64,000 bases of DNA from Mastacembelus armatus (taxonomy: Eukaryota; Chordata; Actinopteri; Synbranchiformes; Mastacembelidae). Below the pieces are notes generated by a model. That model made no database searches and had not been told where the DNA came from. It was given only the letters and a program-made list of their open reading frames with translations. This document shows, in pieces, positions 20,406 to 32,506 of the stretch. The first letter of the stretch is position 1, and each line of letters opens with the position of its first letter. Made by a program: the position numbers and the translations under genes. The DNA lies in NCBI RefSeq assembly GCF_900324485.2, contig NW_022872910.1, positions 124,001 through 188,000 on the forward strand. The letters are read 5' to 3'.

Positions 20406-23245
20406 AACTCAATTCAATTTTTGCCAAATCACAATAAAATCATCTCAAGGCACTTTACAAAAACCCAACAAATACCTTATGAGCAGCACTTGGCAATAGT
20501 GGAGAGGAAAAACTCCCTTTAACGTAAGAAAAAACCTCGAGCAGAACCAGGCTGCATCATGCCTATAGCAGCATAACTAAGGGATGGTTCAGGGTTGCCT
20601 GAAGCCAGCCCTAACTATATGCTTTGTCAAAGAGGAAGGTTTTAAGTCTAGCCTTAAAAGTACAGAGAGTGTCTGCCTCCTGAACCCAGACTGGGAGCTG
20701 GTTCTACAGGAGAGGAGCTTGATAGCTAAAGGCTCTGCCTCCTATTCTACTTTTGGAAACTCTGGTAACCACAAGTAGACCTGCAATCTGAGAGCGAAGT
20801 GCTCTATTGGGATAATATGGTACTATGAGGTCTTTAAGGTATGAAGGAGCTTGATCATGAAGGGATTTGTATGTGAGGAGAAGGATTTTAAATTCTATTC
20901 TATATTTTACAGGGAGCCAATGAAAAGAAGCTAATATAGGAGAAATCTTGCTAGTTCCTGTCAGGACTCTGGCTGCAGCATTCTGGATTAACTGGAGGCT
21001 TTTTATGGAGATAGTGGGACATTAGAATGGTAATGAGTTACAGTAGTCTAGCCTTGAGGTAACAAATGCATGGACTAGATTTTCGGCATCATTTTGAGAC
21101 AGGATGTTCCTAATTTTGGAAATGTAGCGCAGGTGAAAGAATGCAGTTCTAGAGATTTGTTTTGTGTATGAGTTAAAGAACATGTCCTGGTCAAAAATAA
21201 CTCCAAGGTTTTTCACAGTAGTGCTGGAGGCCAGGGCTATGCCATCTAAAGTAGCTATAATTTTAAAAAAAGTTATTTCTGAGGTTTTTAGGCCCAAATA
21301 CAATGACTTCTGTTTTCTCTGAGTTTAAAAGCAGAAAGTTACTGGTCATCCAGGCCTTGATGTCAGTTAGACACACTTAAAGTCTGGTTAACTGGTTTGT
21401 GTTAACAGGTTTAATAGACAGATACAACTGAGTGTCATCTGCATAGCAGTGGTAATTAATACGGTGCTTCCTAATGACATAGTCCAAAGGAAGCATGTAT
21501 AGGATGAACAGAATCGGAGCCTTGTGGAACTCCATACTCCATACACCAACTTTTGTTCGTGTGGAAGGTTCATCATGGACATGAACAAACTGGAATCTGT
21601 CCGATAAATAGGATTGGAACCATTTTAATGCTGTTCCTCGGATACCAGTCACATGGTCCAGTCTCTGTAATAAGATGTTGTGGTCAATGGTGTCGAATGC
21701 TGCACTAAGGTCTACGAGGACAAGTATAGAAACAAGTCCATTATCTGAGGCTAAAAGAAGATCGTTGGTAACTTTTAACAGTGCTGTTTCTGTACTATGA
21801 TGTGCTCTAAATCCTGATTGAAAATCTTCAAATAGTTCATTCCTGTGTAAGTGGTCTGATAGCTGCTTAGCAACAGCTTTTTCTAGGATTTTAGAAATAA
21901 ATGGCAGGTTGGATATTGGTCTATAATTAGCCAAGACTCCTGGATCAAGACTGGGCTTTTTGAGTAAAGGTTTGATTACTGCAGTCTTAAAGGCCTGTGG
22001 CACGTAACCTGATACTAGAGATAAATTTACTAAGTCTAATAAAGATGAGTTCATTAATGGCAGGGTGCCTTTAAGCAGTCTAGTCGGGATGGGGTCTAAG
22101 AGACACGTTGATGATTTAGATGAAGCAACTACTGATGTAAATTCAGAGAGATCTATAGGAGAGAAGCAGTCTAAACATAACTGAGGGCCTACAGATGATT
22201 CAAGAGCTACTGTAGTAGAAGATTCATTTATGGCAGGTATAGGAAGCATCTGCTGAATTTTATCTCTAATAGTTGTGATTTTATTTGTAAAGAAACTCAT
22301 AAATTCATCACTGCTGAGAGCTAAGGGAACACTGGGCTCAACAGAGCTGTGACTTTTTGTCAGCCTGGCTACAGTGCTGAAAAGACACCTGGGATTGTTC
22401 TTATTTTCCTCTATTAGTGATGAATAGTATGCAGTTCTGGCTTTACGGAGAGCTTTTTTATATGTTAGTAGACTGTTTTTCCAGGCTAGATAAAATTCCT
22501 CTAAATTTGTGGAACGCCACTTCCTTTCCAGCCTTCGTGATGCTGCTTTAAGGTACAAATATGTAAATTATACCATGGGGCTAGTCTCCTCTGATTCACT
22601 AACTTCTTTTTCAGAGGGGCCACAGAATCAAGTGTTTCACGCAGTGAGGTTACAGCACTGTCAACAATATGATCAATTTGGTAGGGAGTGGGATTGAAGC
22701 AGCTGCCCTCCACTATGTTTATACTTGGCATAGATGTAAATAAAGATGGAATCATTTTCTTACATTTATTAACAGCGTTGTCAGATAAACATCTGCTGTA
22801 GTGGAATTTTCTTCCAAACGCTGCATGATCCATCATTTTAAATTCAAAAGTTATTAAGATCTGGCAAAACAGGATTTGGGGGAAAAACTATTAGATGTTC
22901 AATTTCGATGCCATAGGTCAGAACAAGATCAAGGGTGTGATTGAAACAGTGGGTGGGTTTATTAACATTTTGAATGAAACCAATTGAATCTAATATAGAA
23001 TTAAATGCAATGCTGAGGCTGTTATTTTCAACATCTACATGAATGTTAAAATCTCCCACTATAATGACTTTATCTGAACTAAGCACTAAATCAGACAGGA
23101 AGTCTGGGAATTCAGTTAAAAACTCTGAGTAAGGGACAGGTGGACGGTCCACAATGACAAGTAGAACTGGTTTTTGTGTTTTCCAGTTTGGATGTGAGAG
23201 GCTCAGAGTGAGACTCTCAAATGAGTTATAACTGTTCTGAGGGTG
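20406..23245 (-). mobile_element. Long CR1/L2-type LINE (alpha)
   Basis: The tail is at 20,406 and the 5' break near 23,245. Minus-strand frames: 22,844-23,152 and 22,501-22,836, endonuclease C-terminal half (VGDFNIHVD); 21,377-22,558, RT with [40 protein letters not shown] and [10 protein letters not shown]; 21,022-21,303, RT C-terminal part. Frame changes separate the pieces and the LGP part of the VPQG motif is damaged. Its left junction is shared with the LINE at 8,251 and its right junction with the LINE at 42,510. Confidence 0.87.
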
Positions 23246-23654
23246 AAAGTTTAATAATAAATTTGTATGTAAATGTAATTAGTTAAGTTCACCTGTGTTT
23301 AATTGTTCTGTTCCATATCCTGCCTTTGTGTTGGCTCTGTCCATTCTCACCTGTTTCCTGTTCAGACAATCATCCAGCTTGTACTTAGGTCACTCACCAG
23401 GGTTGACTGATTGTCTGATCTCCTGTGGATCTGCTCAGTGCTCTTTGTTCTTGGCTCCTGTGTTTTTGGTTATTTTGGTCTTGTCAAAGTTCAGGTGATG
23501 AATCGGTCGTCTCCTGCGTTTGGATCCATTGCCTCCTTCTACGTCTTTGTCATCTGTATTAGGACACATGCTGGTTTTCAACAGTCAACACTGACAACAT
23601 TTAAATACTTTGTGTGTCCTGGTGTTTTTTAGGTTAAAAGGTCAAACTGAAATG
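23246..23654. other. Flank shared with 45,416-45,818
   Basis: No supported gene. Near identical to 45,416-45,818; open frames in it (for example 23,295-23,498) lack any recognisable domain. Confidence 0.5.
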
Positions 23655-23905
23655 TAAATGGTCTTATATAGCACTTTTATAGACTCAACTACACTCAAAG
23701 TGCTTTACCACTATTTGCCCATTCACCTATTTGCTCATGACTCAGACACCGATGGAACATTCACCAGGGGCAACTTGGGGTTCAGGGTTTTGCCCAAAGA
23801 TACTTCGACCGGTGGACCAGTGAAGCCAAAGGTCAACCTACCAACCTTCTGGTTCAGGGTCAATCTGCTCTACCTCCTCAGCAATAGCCGCCCTAATGTC
23901 ATGAT
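23655..23905. repeat. Fish-type dispersed repeat (tail-like)
   Basis: Begins TGGTCTTATATAGCACTTTT and ends with CTGCTCTACCTCCTCAGC and AATAGCCGCCC, a pattern common in fish genomes with a LINE/SINE-tail look. Class not fixed. Paralogous copy at 45,819-46,070. Confidence 0.6.
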
Positions 23906-24172
23906 TTTATTCCACTCTGGAAAATCTTTTTGGAGATTAATTTATTAGATATCAGTCAAATCATTAATTATGGCATTGGGACAATAACAGATAAACATGT
24001 TAGTAAGTGATGTGTCAATGAAAGTGATCAGGGATCATTATTATGTTGATTCATTCTTTGACTGAATCATCAGAACAAAGAATCCAGACTGTGATGACGA
24101 ACCACTGAAGTTTAATAGTGTGTGTCTCCCTCTGGTGGATGTTGTGGAGTATTGTGTTGTCTTTGCTCCAAA

Positions 24173-24210
24173 GGTTTTTGTACAGAGTTTTGGTGTTTCC
24201 TGTCACTGTG
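24173..24210 (-). other. 23-type RSS of V segment B3
   Basis: Heptamer 24204-24210, 22-bp common spacer, nonamer 24173-24181. Confidence 0.93.
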
Positions 24211-24656
24211 GGCCTCACAGCACAGTAGTACACAGCAGAGTCAGACAGTGCGGCAGAGGAGATGTTCATGCTGATTTGCTTTTCCTCCACTTTGACCTTC
24301 AGTCCAGGAACTGGATTATTTCCCACTTGTCCTGAAGCAGAGTGTGAGATTTGGAACTCTGGTGGTTTTCCTGGATATTGGCGATACCAGAATAAATCAT
24401 CACTAGCTGACAGTTTGGGGTATTTGTAGGACAGAGTGACAGTGCTGTCTTCTAAACTGAACTCTTCATTCTTGACTGGACTCAGATCTTCACAGCCGAC
24501 ACCTGAAGGAAGACATAACTCTGTTAGAACTTAATGCTCCAAAGGTTTTATCAGTGAATTCTATTTTACATTTCTATGTTCACTAGTGAATTTTCTCCTA
24601 CCTGTCAGTGTGATCAGAAACAAAGCTGAAAACAGATGTAAGTGCACTGACTCCAT
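24211..24656 (-). CDS. TRAV: TCR alpha/delta V segment, family B (B3), no first Cys
   Basis: Exon 1 (24602-24656) encodes MESVHLHLFSALFLITLT; exon 2 (24211-24502) starts GVGCEDLSPVKNEEFSLEDS. The exon is open throughout but has no internal Met until FR3, so a start-to-stop scan shows only its last third. B-strand VTLSYKYP has Tyr for Cys; Trp in LFWYRQYPGKPPEF and second Cys in [11 protein letters not shown] are kept. CDR1 area KLSASDD; CDR2/FR3 area SHSASGQVGNNPVPGLKVKV, shared with B5. Confidence 0.88.
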
Positions 24657-24779
24657 CTTAAAGATAGAAGCTGTTTCTGCTTTAAACTCCACTGTGAGAG
24701 TTTCAGTCTTTTCTGTCCTTCAGTCACAGTTTTGCTCCTCCCTTCATCTCCTCATCTCCTCCTTTCACACAGGACTGAC

Positions 24780-25350
24780 GACTTTTCAGCTTCTCACTGG
24801 TCTTTATTGCTTTTCATAACATTGAATGGTTTTTATCACTAACTGGCTCATTATCCAGGCTGTGGAGCTTGTTCATAAATGTTGTAGTTATTTTAAAGGG
24901 AGAAGGCTCATGGTCATTTGACTCCAAAGCAGCTTTTTCATTGGTGTCACATTTGCTGACTGATGGAAACATAAAGTGAGAGGCTGCTTCATAAAAAGAG
25001 GTTCATGAATGATTGAATCATTTTATTGCGGACTCACAGTCCAGAATAATAGAAACAACAATTCACATACATTAAATAATATCAGTACCTACGTATCTAT
25101 CAGAGACACCCATACCAGTATCTCTAAGACAAGGACTAATAATGAGGAGCACTACATCTAATGTTGGCTAAAGCAAAAATAATCTAATTTCCAGATCTAC
25201 CCAGATGGAAAATAAAGTTATACATGAGTTTTCTTAACACTGGTTGACACTTAAGACTAGCAAACCACCATCTAGGCTTCAGCATCATTAATCGCTACCT
25301 GCAGTCTTCTCATGCTAGCCTTCTTAAAATTTGTGCACAGATGTATTCAG
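24780..25350. other. B3 upstream flank
   Basis: No gene. Homologous to 36,380-36,975, except for a block near 25,250 where 36,850-36,880 has about 30 extra bases. An alpha LINE follows at the same point in both copies. Confidence 0.6.
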
Positions 25351-27010
25351 GTCAATTCAGTTTTATTTCTATAGCGCCAAATCACAATACAATCATCTCA
25401 GAGCACTTTACAAAAAACAAAAAAACCCAACAAATCCCTTATGAGCAGCACTTGGCGATTGGAGAGGAAAAATCTCCAGCAGAACCAGGAGGGTTAGGGT
25501 AGGGTAGCTCAGTGCACCGATGGTCCTCAGGCAGTCTAGGTCTATAGCAGCATAACTAAGGGATGATTCAGTGTTGCCTGAAGCCAGCCCTAACTATACG
25601 CTTTGTCAGAAAGGAAGGTTTCCAATCTAGCTTTAAAAGTACAGAGAGGAGCTTGATACCAGTGTTAATTTTGACAGCCGATTTTAATTTAGTTTTAGTC
25701 ATATTTTAGTCATCTGCTTTGTTTTAGTTTTAGTCGACTAAAATATATTGGGTTTGATTTAAGTGTAATTTAGTAAACCTATTGTAATATACAAAATATT
25801 CTAAATTAAAATTAAATGAAAAACAAGTTTCATTAAATATATATGTAATATGGCCTTTCCATAAAAGACCAAAAATTAGATATGCATCGTTTATAACCTG
25901 CAAATGACATTCTTCATTCTTTAAAGCAAAAGAGCAACTCCAAAATATATTTAGCAGTAATGTAATTGCATAAAACATGGAACTGACCCATAAGACCCAT
26001 CTTCTCTGTGTTTTCTCCAGCTGTTTCTATTTCGTTATAGTTTAAGTCAGACAGAAACCCAGTGTAGGCTCTGATGATGATGATGTCGTGTACTTGCACA
26101 TCCCATGTCACCAGGTGGGTCAGTTACTTTTCAAATGTCCATCTAAGAAGATTAAGTCTGATTGGATCTTTTCTGAAAATGTCCCTCACTCACATTTTTG
26201 TCTCGTTTTTATTAGTCAACGAAAATGTCAATATATTTTTATTTAGTTTTTGTCGTCATCACTTAATTTTTATTTAGTTAACGTCTCGTTTTCGTCAGGG
26301 AAAACCTGTCGACGAAAATTACAATGAAAATACTTCGTCAACGAAATTAACACTGCTTGATAGCTATAGGCTCTGCCTCCCATTCTAATTTTGGAAACTC
26401 TGGGAACCACAAGTAGAAAGAAGGCAGTTCTAGAGATTTGTTTTATGTGTGAATTGAAGAACATGTCCTGGTCAAAATTAACTCCAAGGTTTTTCACAGT
26501 AGTGCTGGAGGCCAGGACTATGCCATCTAAAGTAGCTACATTGTTAGAAAAGCTATTTCTGAGGCTTTTAGGCCAAAATACAATAACTTCTGTTTTCTCT
26601 AAATTTAAAAGTAGAAAGTTACTGGTCATCCAGGCATTTACGTCCTTTAGACACGCCTAAAATCTGGCTAACTGGTTTGTGTTATTAGGTTTCATAGATA
26701 GATAAAGGTGAGTGTCATCTGCATAGCAGTGGTAATTAATAGAGTGCTTCCTAATAGTATTGCCTAAAGGAAGCATGTATGAGGTGAACAGAATTGGTCT
26801 AAACACAGAACCTTGTGGAACTCCAAAACTAACTTTTGTGCACATGGAACAAATGAACAAATTGGAATCTGTCCGATAAATAATTTTATCGCTTTTCCTT
26901 CGATTCCAGTCACATGTTCCAGTCTCTGTAATAAGATGCTGTGGTCAATAGTGTCAAGTGCAGCACTTAGGTCTAGACAGACAAGCATAGAGAATGGGTC
27001 CATTATCATG
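25351..27010 (-). mobile_element. CR1/L2-type LINE fragment (alpha), split by a MITE
   Basis: The tail (TATAGCGCCAAATCACAATA on +) begins at 25,351. Minus-strand RT remains at 26,360-27,010 carry [20 protein letters not shown] and [19 protein letters not shown]. An element at 25,660-26,355 interrupts it. Several breaks; no endonuclease. The 5' end merges with the F2 3' flank as in F1 and F3. Confidence 0.8.
25660..26355. mobile_element. hAT-like nonautonomous DNA transposon (MITE)
   Basis: Ends are inverted: CAGTGTTAATTTTGAC at the left; read inward on the other strand from the right, CAGTGTTAATTTCGTTGACG. It is flanked by CTTGATAC (25,652-25,659) and CTTGATAG (26,356-26,363), an 8-bp target duplication with one mismatch, typical of hAT. 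AT-rich interior rich in TTTAGT/ACTAAA strings; no transposase frame. Absent from the otherwise matching LINE copies at 8.3 and 37 kb. Confidence 0.8.
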
Positions 27011-27270
27011 TAGTGAGTACTGGTTCGAGATCACTACGATACTCTGGCTCCATGATTTGTTGATATATATATATTATTGGTTTGTGAGGCTACACTCTCT
27101 GCTCTGTAGAGCATTAGCCTCTCTAGCTGAAGAGCAGCATCTGTGATGTTCTCAGTTAGCAAAGTTTCAGTGTCGTCAAAGACACAGCAGTCCCCCCCAT
27201 GATTCAATCTCCTGTTATTCTCTTGTCTTCAAGAATCCAGACTGTGTGATGACAAACCACTGAAGTTTAA
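27011..27270. other. F2 3' flank
   Basis: No gene. The same flank (..ATTGGTTTGTGAGGCT.. to AAGAATCCAGACTGTGTGA) lies beside F1 and, in part, at the very start of the window before A1. Confidence 0.5.
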
Positions 27271-27327
27271 CAGTGTGTGTTTCCCTCTGGTGGATGTTGT
27301 GGAGTATTGTGTTGTCTTTGCTCCAAA

Positions 27328-27365
27328 GGTTTTTGTACAGAGTTTTGGTGTTTCCTGTCACTGTG
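27328..27365 (-). other. 23-type RSS of V segment F2
   Basis: Heptamer 27359-27365, 22-bp common spacer, nonamer 27328-27336. Confidence 0.93.
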
Positions 27366-27874
27366 GGCTGCAGAGCACAGTAGTACACAGCAGAGTCTGA
27401 CACTGCAGCAGACTTGATCTCCAGATCCACTTTTTTCTCTTTTGAGTTAATGTGAGCGGAGAAATCTGAACGAACTGGATGAATCAGTTTTCCTTCAGTG
27501 ATGTAGAGCAGGAACTCTGGTCTGGATCTCTGGTATTGTCGGTACCACTGGATGTTGTTGATAACACCCTCATATGTACAGGTCAGGTTGATGTTTCTTC
27601 CCTCTGCAACAGCTTCTTCTTTTCTTTCTGGTTTGATGCTGTTCATAGAACCCATGGCTGCAAAATTAGCGATTTTCGTGTCAGTTAATCTGAAAGAGGT
27701 TCTAACATCAGGAACCTGAACCCAGGTTCTTGACTCTTTCACATGTGATCATTAAAAAGTTCTTGACAAAATCAGACCAAACATGTTGTTACATCAACAG
27801 GTTGAATGAGACGCCTGTTTGTGGTCAAACTCACCTATAAAGTGAGATAAAAAGAGAAAGAAGTAAAGCAACAT
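27366..27874 (-). CDS. TRAV: TCR alpha/delta V segment, family F (F2)
   Basis: Exon 1 (27835-27874) encodes [13 protein letters not shown]; exon 2 (27366-27657) follows TTTTGCAG and starts [20 protein letters not shown]. First Cys in NLTCTYE, Trp in [14 protein letters not shown], second Cys in [14 protein letters not shown]1 area EGVINN, CDR2 area TEGKLIHP. Its leader sits about 210 bp from the A2 nonamer, whereas in F1 and F3 the neighbour is a family B gene. Open. Confidence 0.91.
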
Positions 27875-28083
27875 GTCTTTGGAGTTGTTGAAGTCAGACA
27901 GCAGATGAACAGTGTTCTTCCACTGCAGTAGAATGAAACAACTAAACAGTGTCTGCTGCACAGCTCTTCTCCTCAGCATCAAGCTGATTGGGCTTTGACT
28001 TCCTGCAACAAACCACTGAAGTTTAACAGTGTGTGTCTCCCTCTGGTGGATGTTGTGGAGTATTGTGTTGTCTTTGCTCCAAA

Positions 28084-28121
28084 GGTTTTTGTACAGAGTT
28101 TTGGTGTTTCCTGTCACTGTG
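28084..28121 (-). other. 23-type RSS of V segment A2
   Basis: Heptamer 28115-28121, 22-bp spacer, nonamer 28084-28092. Confidence 0.93.
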
Positions 28122-28698
28122 GGCTCCAGAGCACAGTAGTACACAGCAGAGTCAGACAGCTGAAGCTTCTGGATCTTCAGAGGAACTGATGTCTTGTTGA
28201 TTTCAGCATTAAATCTGTCCTTCTGAAAGTCTGGAGCTTTTTCTACTGATGTGGAGAAAGATTTCATCATGTACTTTGGGAAATCGTTTTCTTCTTGTTT
28301 ATACCAGAACAAAGTGGGACTTGCTCTTGTTGTCTCAAAAGTACAACCCAGTGTGGCTGTGTCTCCTTCAGCAGCAATGACATCTCCTGTTGGCTGGATC
28401 ACTCTGTCTTCTCCTTTACACTCTGGGGAAGAACAGAACATGCAGAGGAAGAGATGGATCAATGAAGATGATTGGTGAAAGCAGAACAATCAGCAGGTTT
28501 AAAGAGTTACCTGGCAAAGAGACAGATACATAGACATGTAGAATGAATCTGATTTTCAGGGATCATTGTCAGTGTGAACCATAAAAAGGGCTGATGTCAG
28601 CTCAGTGATGTGTTCAAATGTTTGAGGATAAAACATGTTGTACTTTCTATCTTACCAAAGCAAAGAGCAGCAAGAATAATCCACAGCCAATGTTCCAT
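28122..28698 (-). CDS. TRAV: TCR alpha/delta V segment, family A (A2)
   Basis: Exon 1 (28656-28698) encodes [14 protein letters not shown]; exon 2 (28122-28422) starts [20 protein letters not shown]. First Cys in TLGCTFE, Trp in [12 protein letters not shown], second Cys in [14 protein letters not shown]1 area TRASPT; CDR2 area [11 protein letters not shown] is the second CDR2 type of the family, shared with A4. Leader, intron and upstream 2.5 kb are near identical to those of A1, while the CDRs and V-exon 3' end differ. Confidence 0.92.
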
Positions 28699-28903
28699 CT
28701 GTCCAAGCAGGTTGAAATGAACAGGAGAAACTAGCTGATGTTCAACATTCAGTCTGAGAATTGTTCTTATTGACACAACGGTTGAACACAGGGCAGAAGT
28801 AGTGCACCGCCTACTTGATGATGTGGCCCTCTAGTGGAGGTAAACCGTTGACTTCAACAGTGTGGAAAAAAGGCTTCCAGCAGCTTGTCAGTGTGTCAGC
28901 TTG

Positions 28904-28939
28904 TGTTTTTGTACAGACTGTGGGTTTGCTGTCACTGTG
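28904..28939 (-). other. RSS of V segment B4 with a short, 20-bp spacer
   Basis: Heptamer 28933-28939, nonamer ACAAAAACA 28904-28912, 20 bases between. Same two-base loss as B1, so inherited by duplication. Confidence 0.88.
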
Positions 28940-29579
28940 GGCCTCACAGCACAGTAGTACAGAGCAGAGTCTGTCACTGCAGCAGAGGAGATCTGCAGAT
29001 CCAGATGTTGTTCTCCAGACAGTTTAGTCGAGAACCTTTTGTCTGATTTCAGAGAATCTGATAAGTTTGAAATGTTCAACCCTGAGATGTACAAAAGAGA
29101 TTGCGGTGGTTTTCCTGGATATTGGCGATACCAGAAGAAATCATCACTAGCTGTTATAGTTTTGGAGTATTTGTAGGACAGAGTGACAGTGCTGTCTTCT
29201 AAACTGAACTTTTCATTGCTGACTGGACTCAGATCTTCACAGCCGACACCTGAAGGAAGAGATTAATGTTTTTAAAGATGATACTAAACTCTGATAGTCT
29301 GTTCCAGTGGTTTTCATGATTCCTGATTTTTCTATATTTTAGTTCAGATTTTAACAATTTGAAGAACAAAAATGAACAAACACAATAACAGACGTACAAA
29401 CAGACCAAAGCAGGAACTGAAGTCAGTGTCCACAGTAGAGTTTGTACAGACTGACAAACTGAAAGTGACCCATAGCAGTAAAGCTCAGGTTTGGGTCTCA
29501 TGTCTGATTCCTGCTGTAACCTACCTTTTAGTATGATCAGAACAAGAGAAAATATTCCACAGCGTTGCAGTGAGAGCAT
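28940..29579 (-). CDS. TRAV: TCR alpha/delta V segment, family B (B4), no first Cys
   Basis: Near-identical paralogue of B1. Exon 1 (29525-29579) encodes MLSLQRCGIFSLVLIILK; exon 2 (28940-29249) starts GVGCEDLSPVSNEKFSLEDS. B-strand VTLSYKYS lacks the first Cys; CDR1 area KTITASDD, CDR2 area YISGLNISNLS as in B1; second Cys in DSALYYCAVRP. Open, but the RSS spacer is short. Confidence 0.86.
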
Positions 29580-29599
29580 CTTACAGACAGTATCTGTGT

Positions 29600-30763
29600 T
29601 GTGTTTTGCTTTAGATATTGAATGAATCTCACAGTGGGACTAGTTCTGCTCTTTGACAGATTTGCTCCTCCCTCAACCTGTTCGTCCTCTGATATCACTG
29701 AACGTTATCGACGCTAAAATCACTCTGAACAGATAAACCTTTATTTTTCTGCTGGCTTTTCTTTTTGTTTCTTTTGGCATATTTATGAACATCCTCAAAG
29801 AATCCTGTGAAGTCTAGTCTCCAAATGGCAGCATCATAAGTCATTTACACATCATTTAAAATCATGGTGAAATTGGTTTTATATAGTCTGGAGATGGCCT
29901 CATGTAGGACTTCAGAGACTGAACATTGTGCTGTGGATTTCATAAGTAATTGATCAAATTTGCTCCAAAAATTTGTGAGGTCTTCAGGCAGCCACTGTTT
30001 TCTACAAAATTACTGTTGGACAAACGCAGCATGTATTTGTGCCTGTAATTAAAAAGAGTGAAGTCAGATAAGATTCTTATTTAGTCTATGGGCAGTTTTA
30101 TCATGCACACACCAATCCAGCCTTCTCTCAGACAGACTGCCCATGTGAGTCTACACTAACAGTACTTCATACTGCATGTGCCTGGTAATCTCCTGGCTCC
30201 AAACCAGCTCAGTTTTGCTGTGGTTGGTACAATGATGGAGCTGATGGACTGTGCATTTGTACAATGAGTATGTACTCAGTGTATCAGTACATCTCTCATT
30301 TCTACCTAACACTCAATACACTTCTCATTACAAAAGACACACTTTGCTGCTTCTGTCATTCATGTGTCACTGAATTCAATGAGTTTATTTTTTTAATAGT
30401 TGGGGCCAAATCAAAGGATGTCAGATTTGGATCCACTCAGCTGCAGAAGGTCCATGAACTCCAGCACTGACCTTGGCATTAACAGGCAAAACAACAGGAC
30501 CAGCTCCTGACACACTTTATGATGGAAGGTGCAGCAACATGGTGGAAATGGACCTGAATTGGGAGTATTATAATCCATGTGACCTCAAAGGTTCAGATGA
30601 CCTGGGACTGATCCTTGTGGTACATCATAACAAATTTGAGCTTAGAATCCTGGAACGTTGTGTAATGATCATAACTGAGACCTGATTACATCCACAGGGC
30701 ACGGACAAGGCTATGGAGCTAGCGTCTGCTCAACCCACCACAGTGATGTAGATGTGAGGGCTC
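29600..30763. other. Intergenic spacer, paralogous copy 2
   Basis: No gene; matches 1,690-2,853 with few differences, including GGGAGGAGC before the B4 leader. Confidence 0.7.
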
Positions 30764-30772
30764 TGATAAGAG

Positions 30773-31768
30773 GCAAGGCAAGTTTATTTATACAGCACAA
30801 TTCATACACAGAGTAATTCAAATTGCTTTACAGAAATAAAAGAGGTTAAAAATACATAAGCAAGAATAAAAATAAAAGGCATGCCACCGCTTTGTCACCA
30901 TATTTGCTCCTCATGATATTGACTATCGGACCACGCTGACCCATATTTGTGGGTCCCCTACTTTCAGTTTGTCCCATCCCTGATGGACTAAAAGTACCTC
31001 AACACAGACTATCTGTGGAGACGATCCTGAGTCCCAGACTCTTACGTCTAGGATCGAGTAGACTACAGCTGGAGGTTCCAAACCCCCTTATTTCAGGCTA
31101 AGGCTGTTAAAATTCAAGTCTGAGTCCCTGATTACCCTTAGATTTCTAACTTGATTTTTAAATTTTAGAGAAAGAGACTGGAGGTGACTGCTGACACTTT
31201 CTTTGTTTCTGAGGCCCAAAGATGATTATTTCAGTCTTGTCACTGTTTATTTGGAGAGAGTTGTTTTGCATCCACACAGTGATCTGTTCAATACAGTGAC
31301 AGTGAATCGACTGGTCCATATTCAGCAGCTGTGAGTGAAATGTAAATCTGAGTGTCATCTGCATAATTATGGTAGGACACATTATTGCTGCGTATTAACT
31401 GGCCTAAAGGAAACATGTAAAGATTGAACAAAAGGGGCCCCAATATGGACCCTTGGGGTCCCCACATGTCAACGACATTTGGTCTGAGACACAGTTACCA
31501 ATTTCAATGAAATACTTCCTGTCTTCAAGATAGGATTTAAACTATTTAAGGGCAGTACCAGAGATGCCTATCCAGTCCTCTAACCTTTGTAACAGGATCA
31601 CATGGTCCACTGTGTCAAAAGCAGCACTTAGATCCAGCAATACTAAGACAGAGACTCTGCCAGCGTCGGTGTTCAGACGAATGTCATTTTTCACCTTGAT
31701 GAGGGCAGTTTCAGTGCTGTGATGGGGCCTTAAACCTGACTGAAAATCATCAAAGTAGTTGTTTAGCA
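30773..31768 (-). mobile_element. 5'-truncated CR1/L2-type LINE (beta), same insertion as 2,863
   Basis: Target duplication TGATAAGAG at 30,764-30,772 and 31,769-31,777. Same 5' truncation point and same tail as the copy at 2,863. RT remnants [18 protein letters not shown] and [12 protein letters not shown] at 31,542-31,769. About 30 bp longer than copy 1 through small indels. Confidence 0.85.
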
Positions 31769-31777
31769 TGATAAGAG

Positions 31778-32385
31778 CTGCAGAGATGGACTGTGCATTT
31801 GTCCATCAGCTCCTAGTGATTTCCACCAATATCTTTAACCTCTTCTTGGCACATGTTACTTTACCTGCGTGTTTGAAAACCACCATTTTCATCCCAGTGC
31901 CCAAATAGACAAACATCAGCTGTCTGAATGACTACAGACCAGTTGCACTCACACACATCATAGCCAAGAGCTTTGAAAGTCTAGTCCTGGGTCATATAAC
32001 ATCTACTCTTTCCTCAACCTTAGACCAACATCAGTATGCATGCAGGGCCAATAGATTCACAGAGGCTGCCATAAACACTGCCCTTTACAATGACACACCT
32101 GGAGCAGAAGGGGATGTATGTGAGGATGCTTTTCCTTGACTCCAGCTCAGTTTTTAACACCACTGTCCCAAGCAGACTGGTACAGTTGATTAAAGACTTT
32201 CTTAGCACTCACCCACAAATAGTGAGACTGACTCCCAACACATCCCCACCCCTGACCCTCAGCACTGGAGCACCACATGGATGTGTGCTGAGCCCCCTCC
32301 CCTACTCCCTGTACAACTGAACACCTGTTCACGTTGCAAACACAATCATCAAATTTTCAGACAATACAACAAAAGTGGGGCTGAT
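31778..32385 (+). mobile_element. Old non-LTR RT fragment beside C3
   Basis: Copy of the 3,840 fragment; RT motif reads STGAPHGCVLSPLPYSLYN, with Q to H shared with the C4 copy. Confidence 0.75.
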
Positions 32386-32468
32386 CTCTAATGTTGATGA
32401 GACAGCTGATGAAGTCTGTGGCTCCCTCTGGTGGATGTTGTGGAGTATTGTGTTGTCTTTGCTCCAAA

Positions 32469-32506
32469 GGTTTTTGTACAGAGTTTTGGTGTTTCCTGTC
32501 ACTGTG
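32469..32506 (-). other. 23-type RSS of V segment C3
   Basis: Heptamer 32500-32506, 22-bp spacer, nonamer 32469-32477. Confidence 0.93.
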
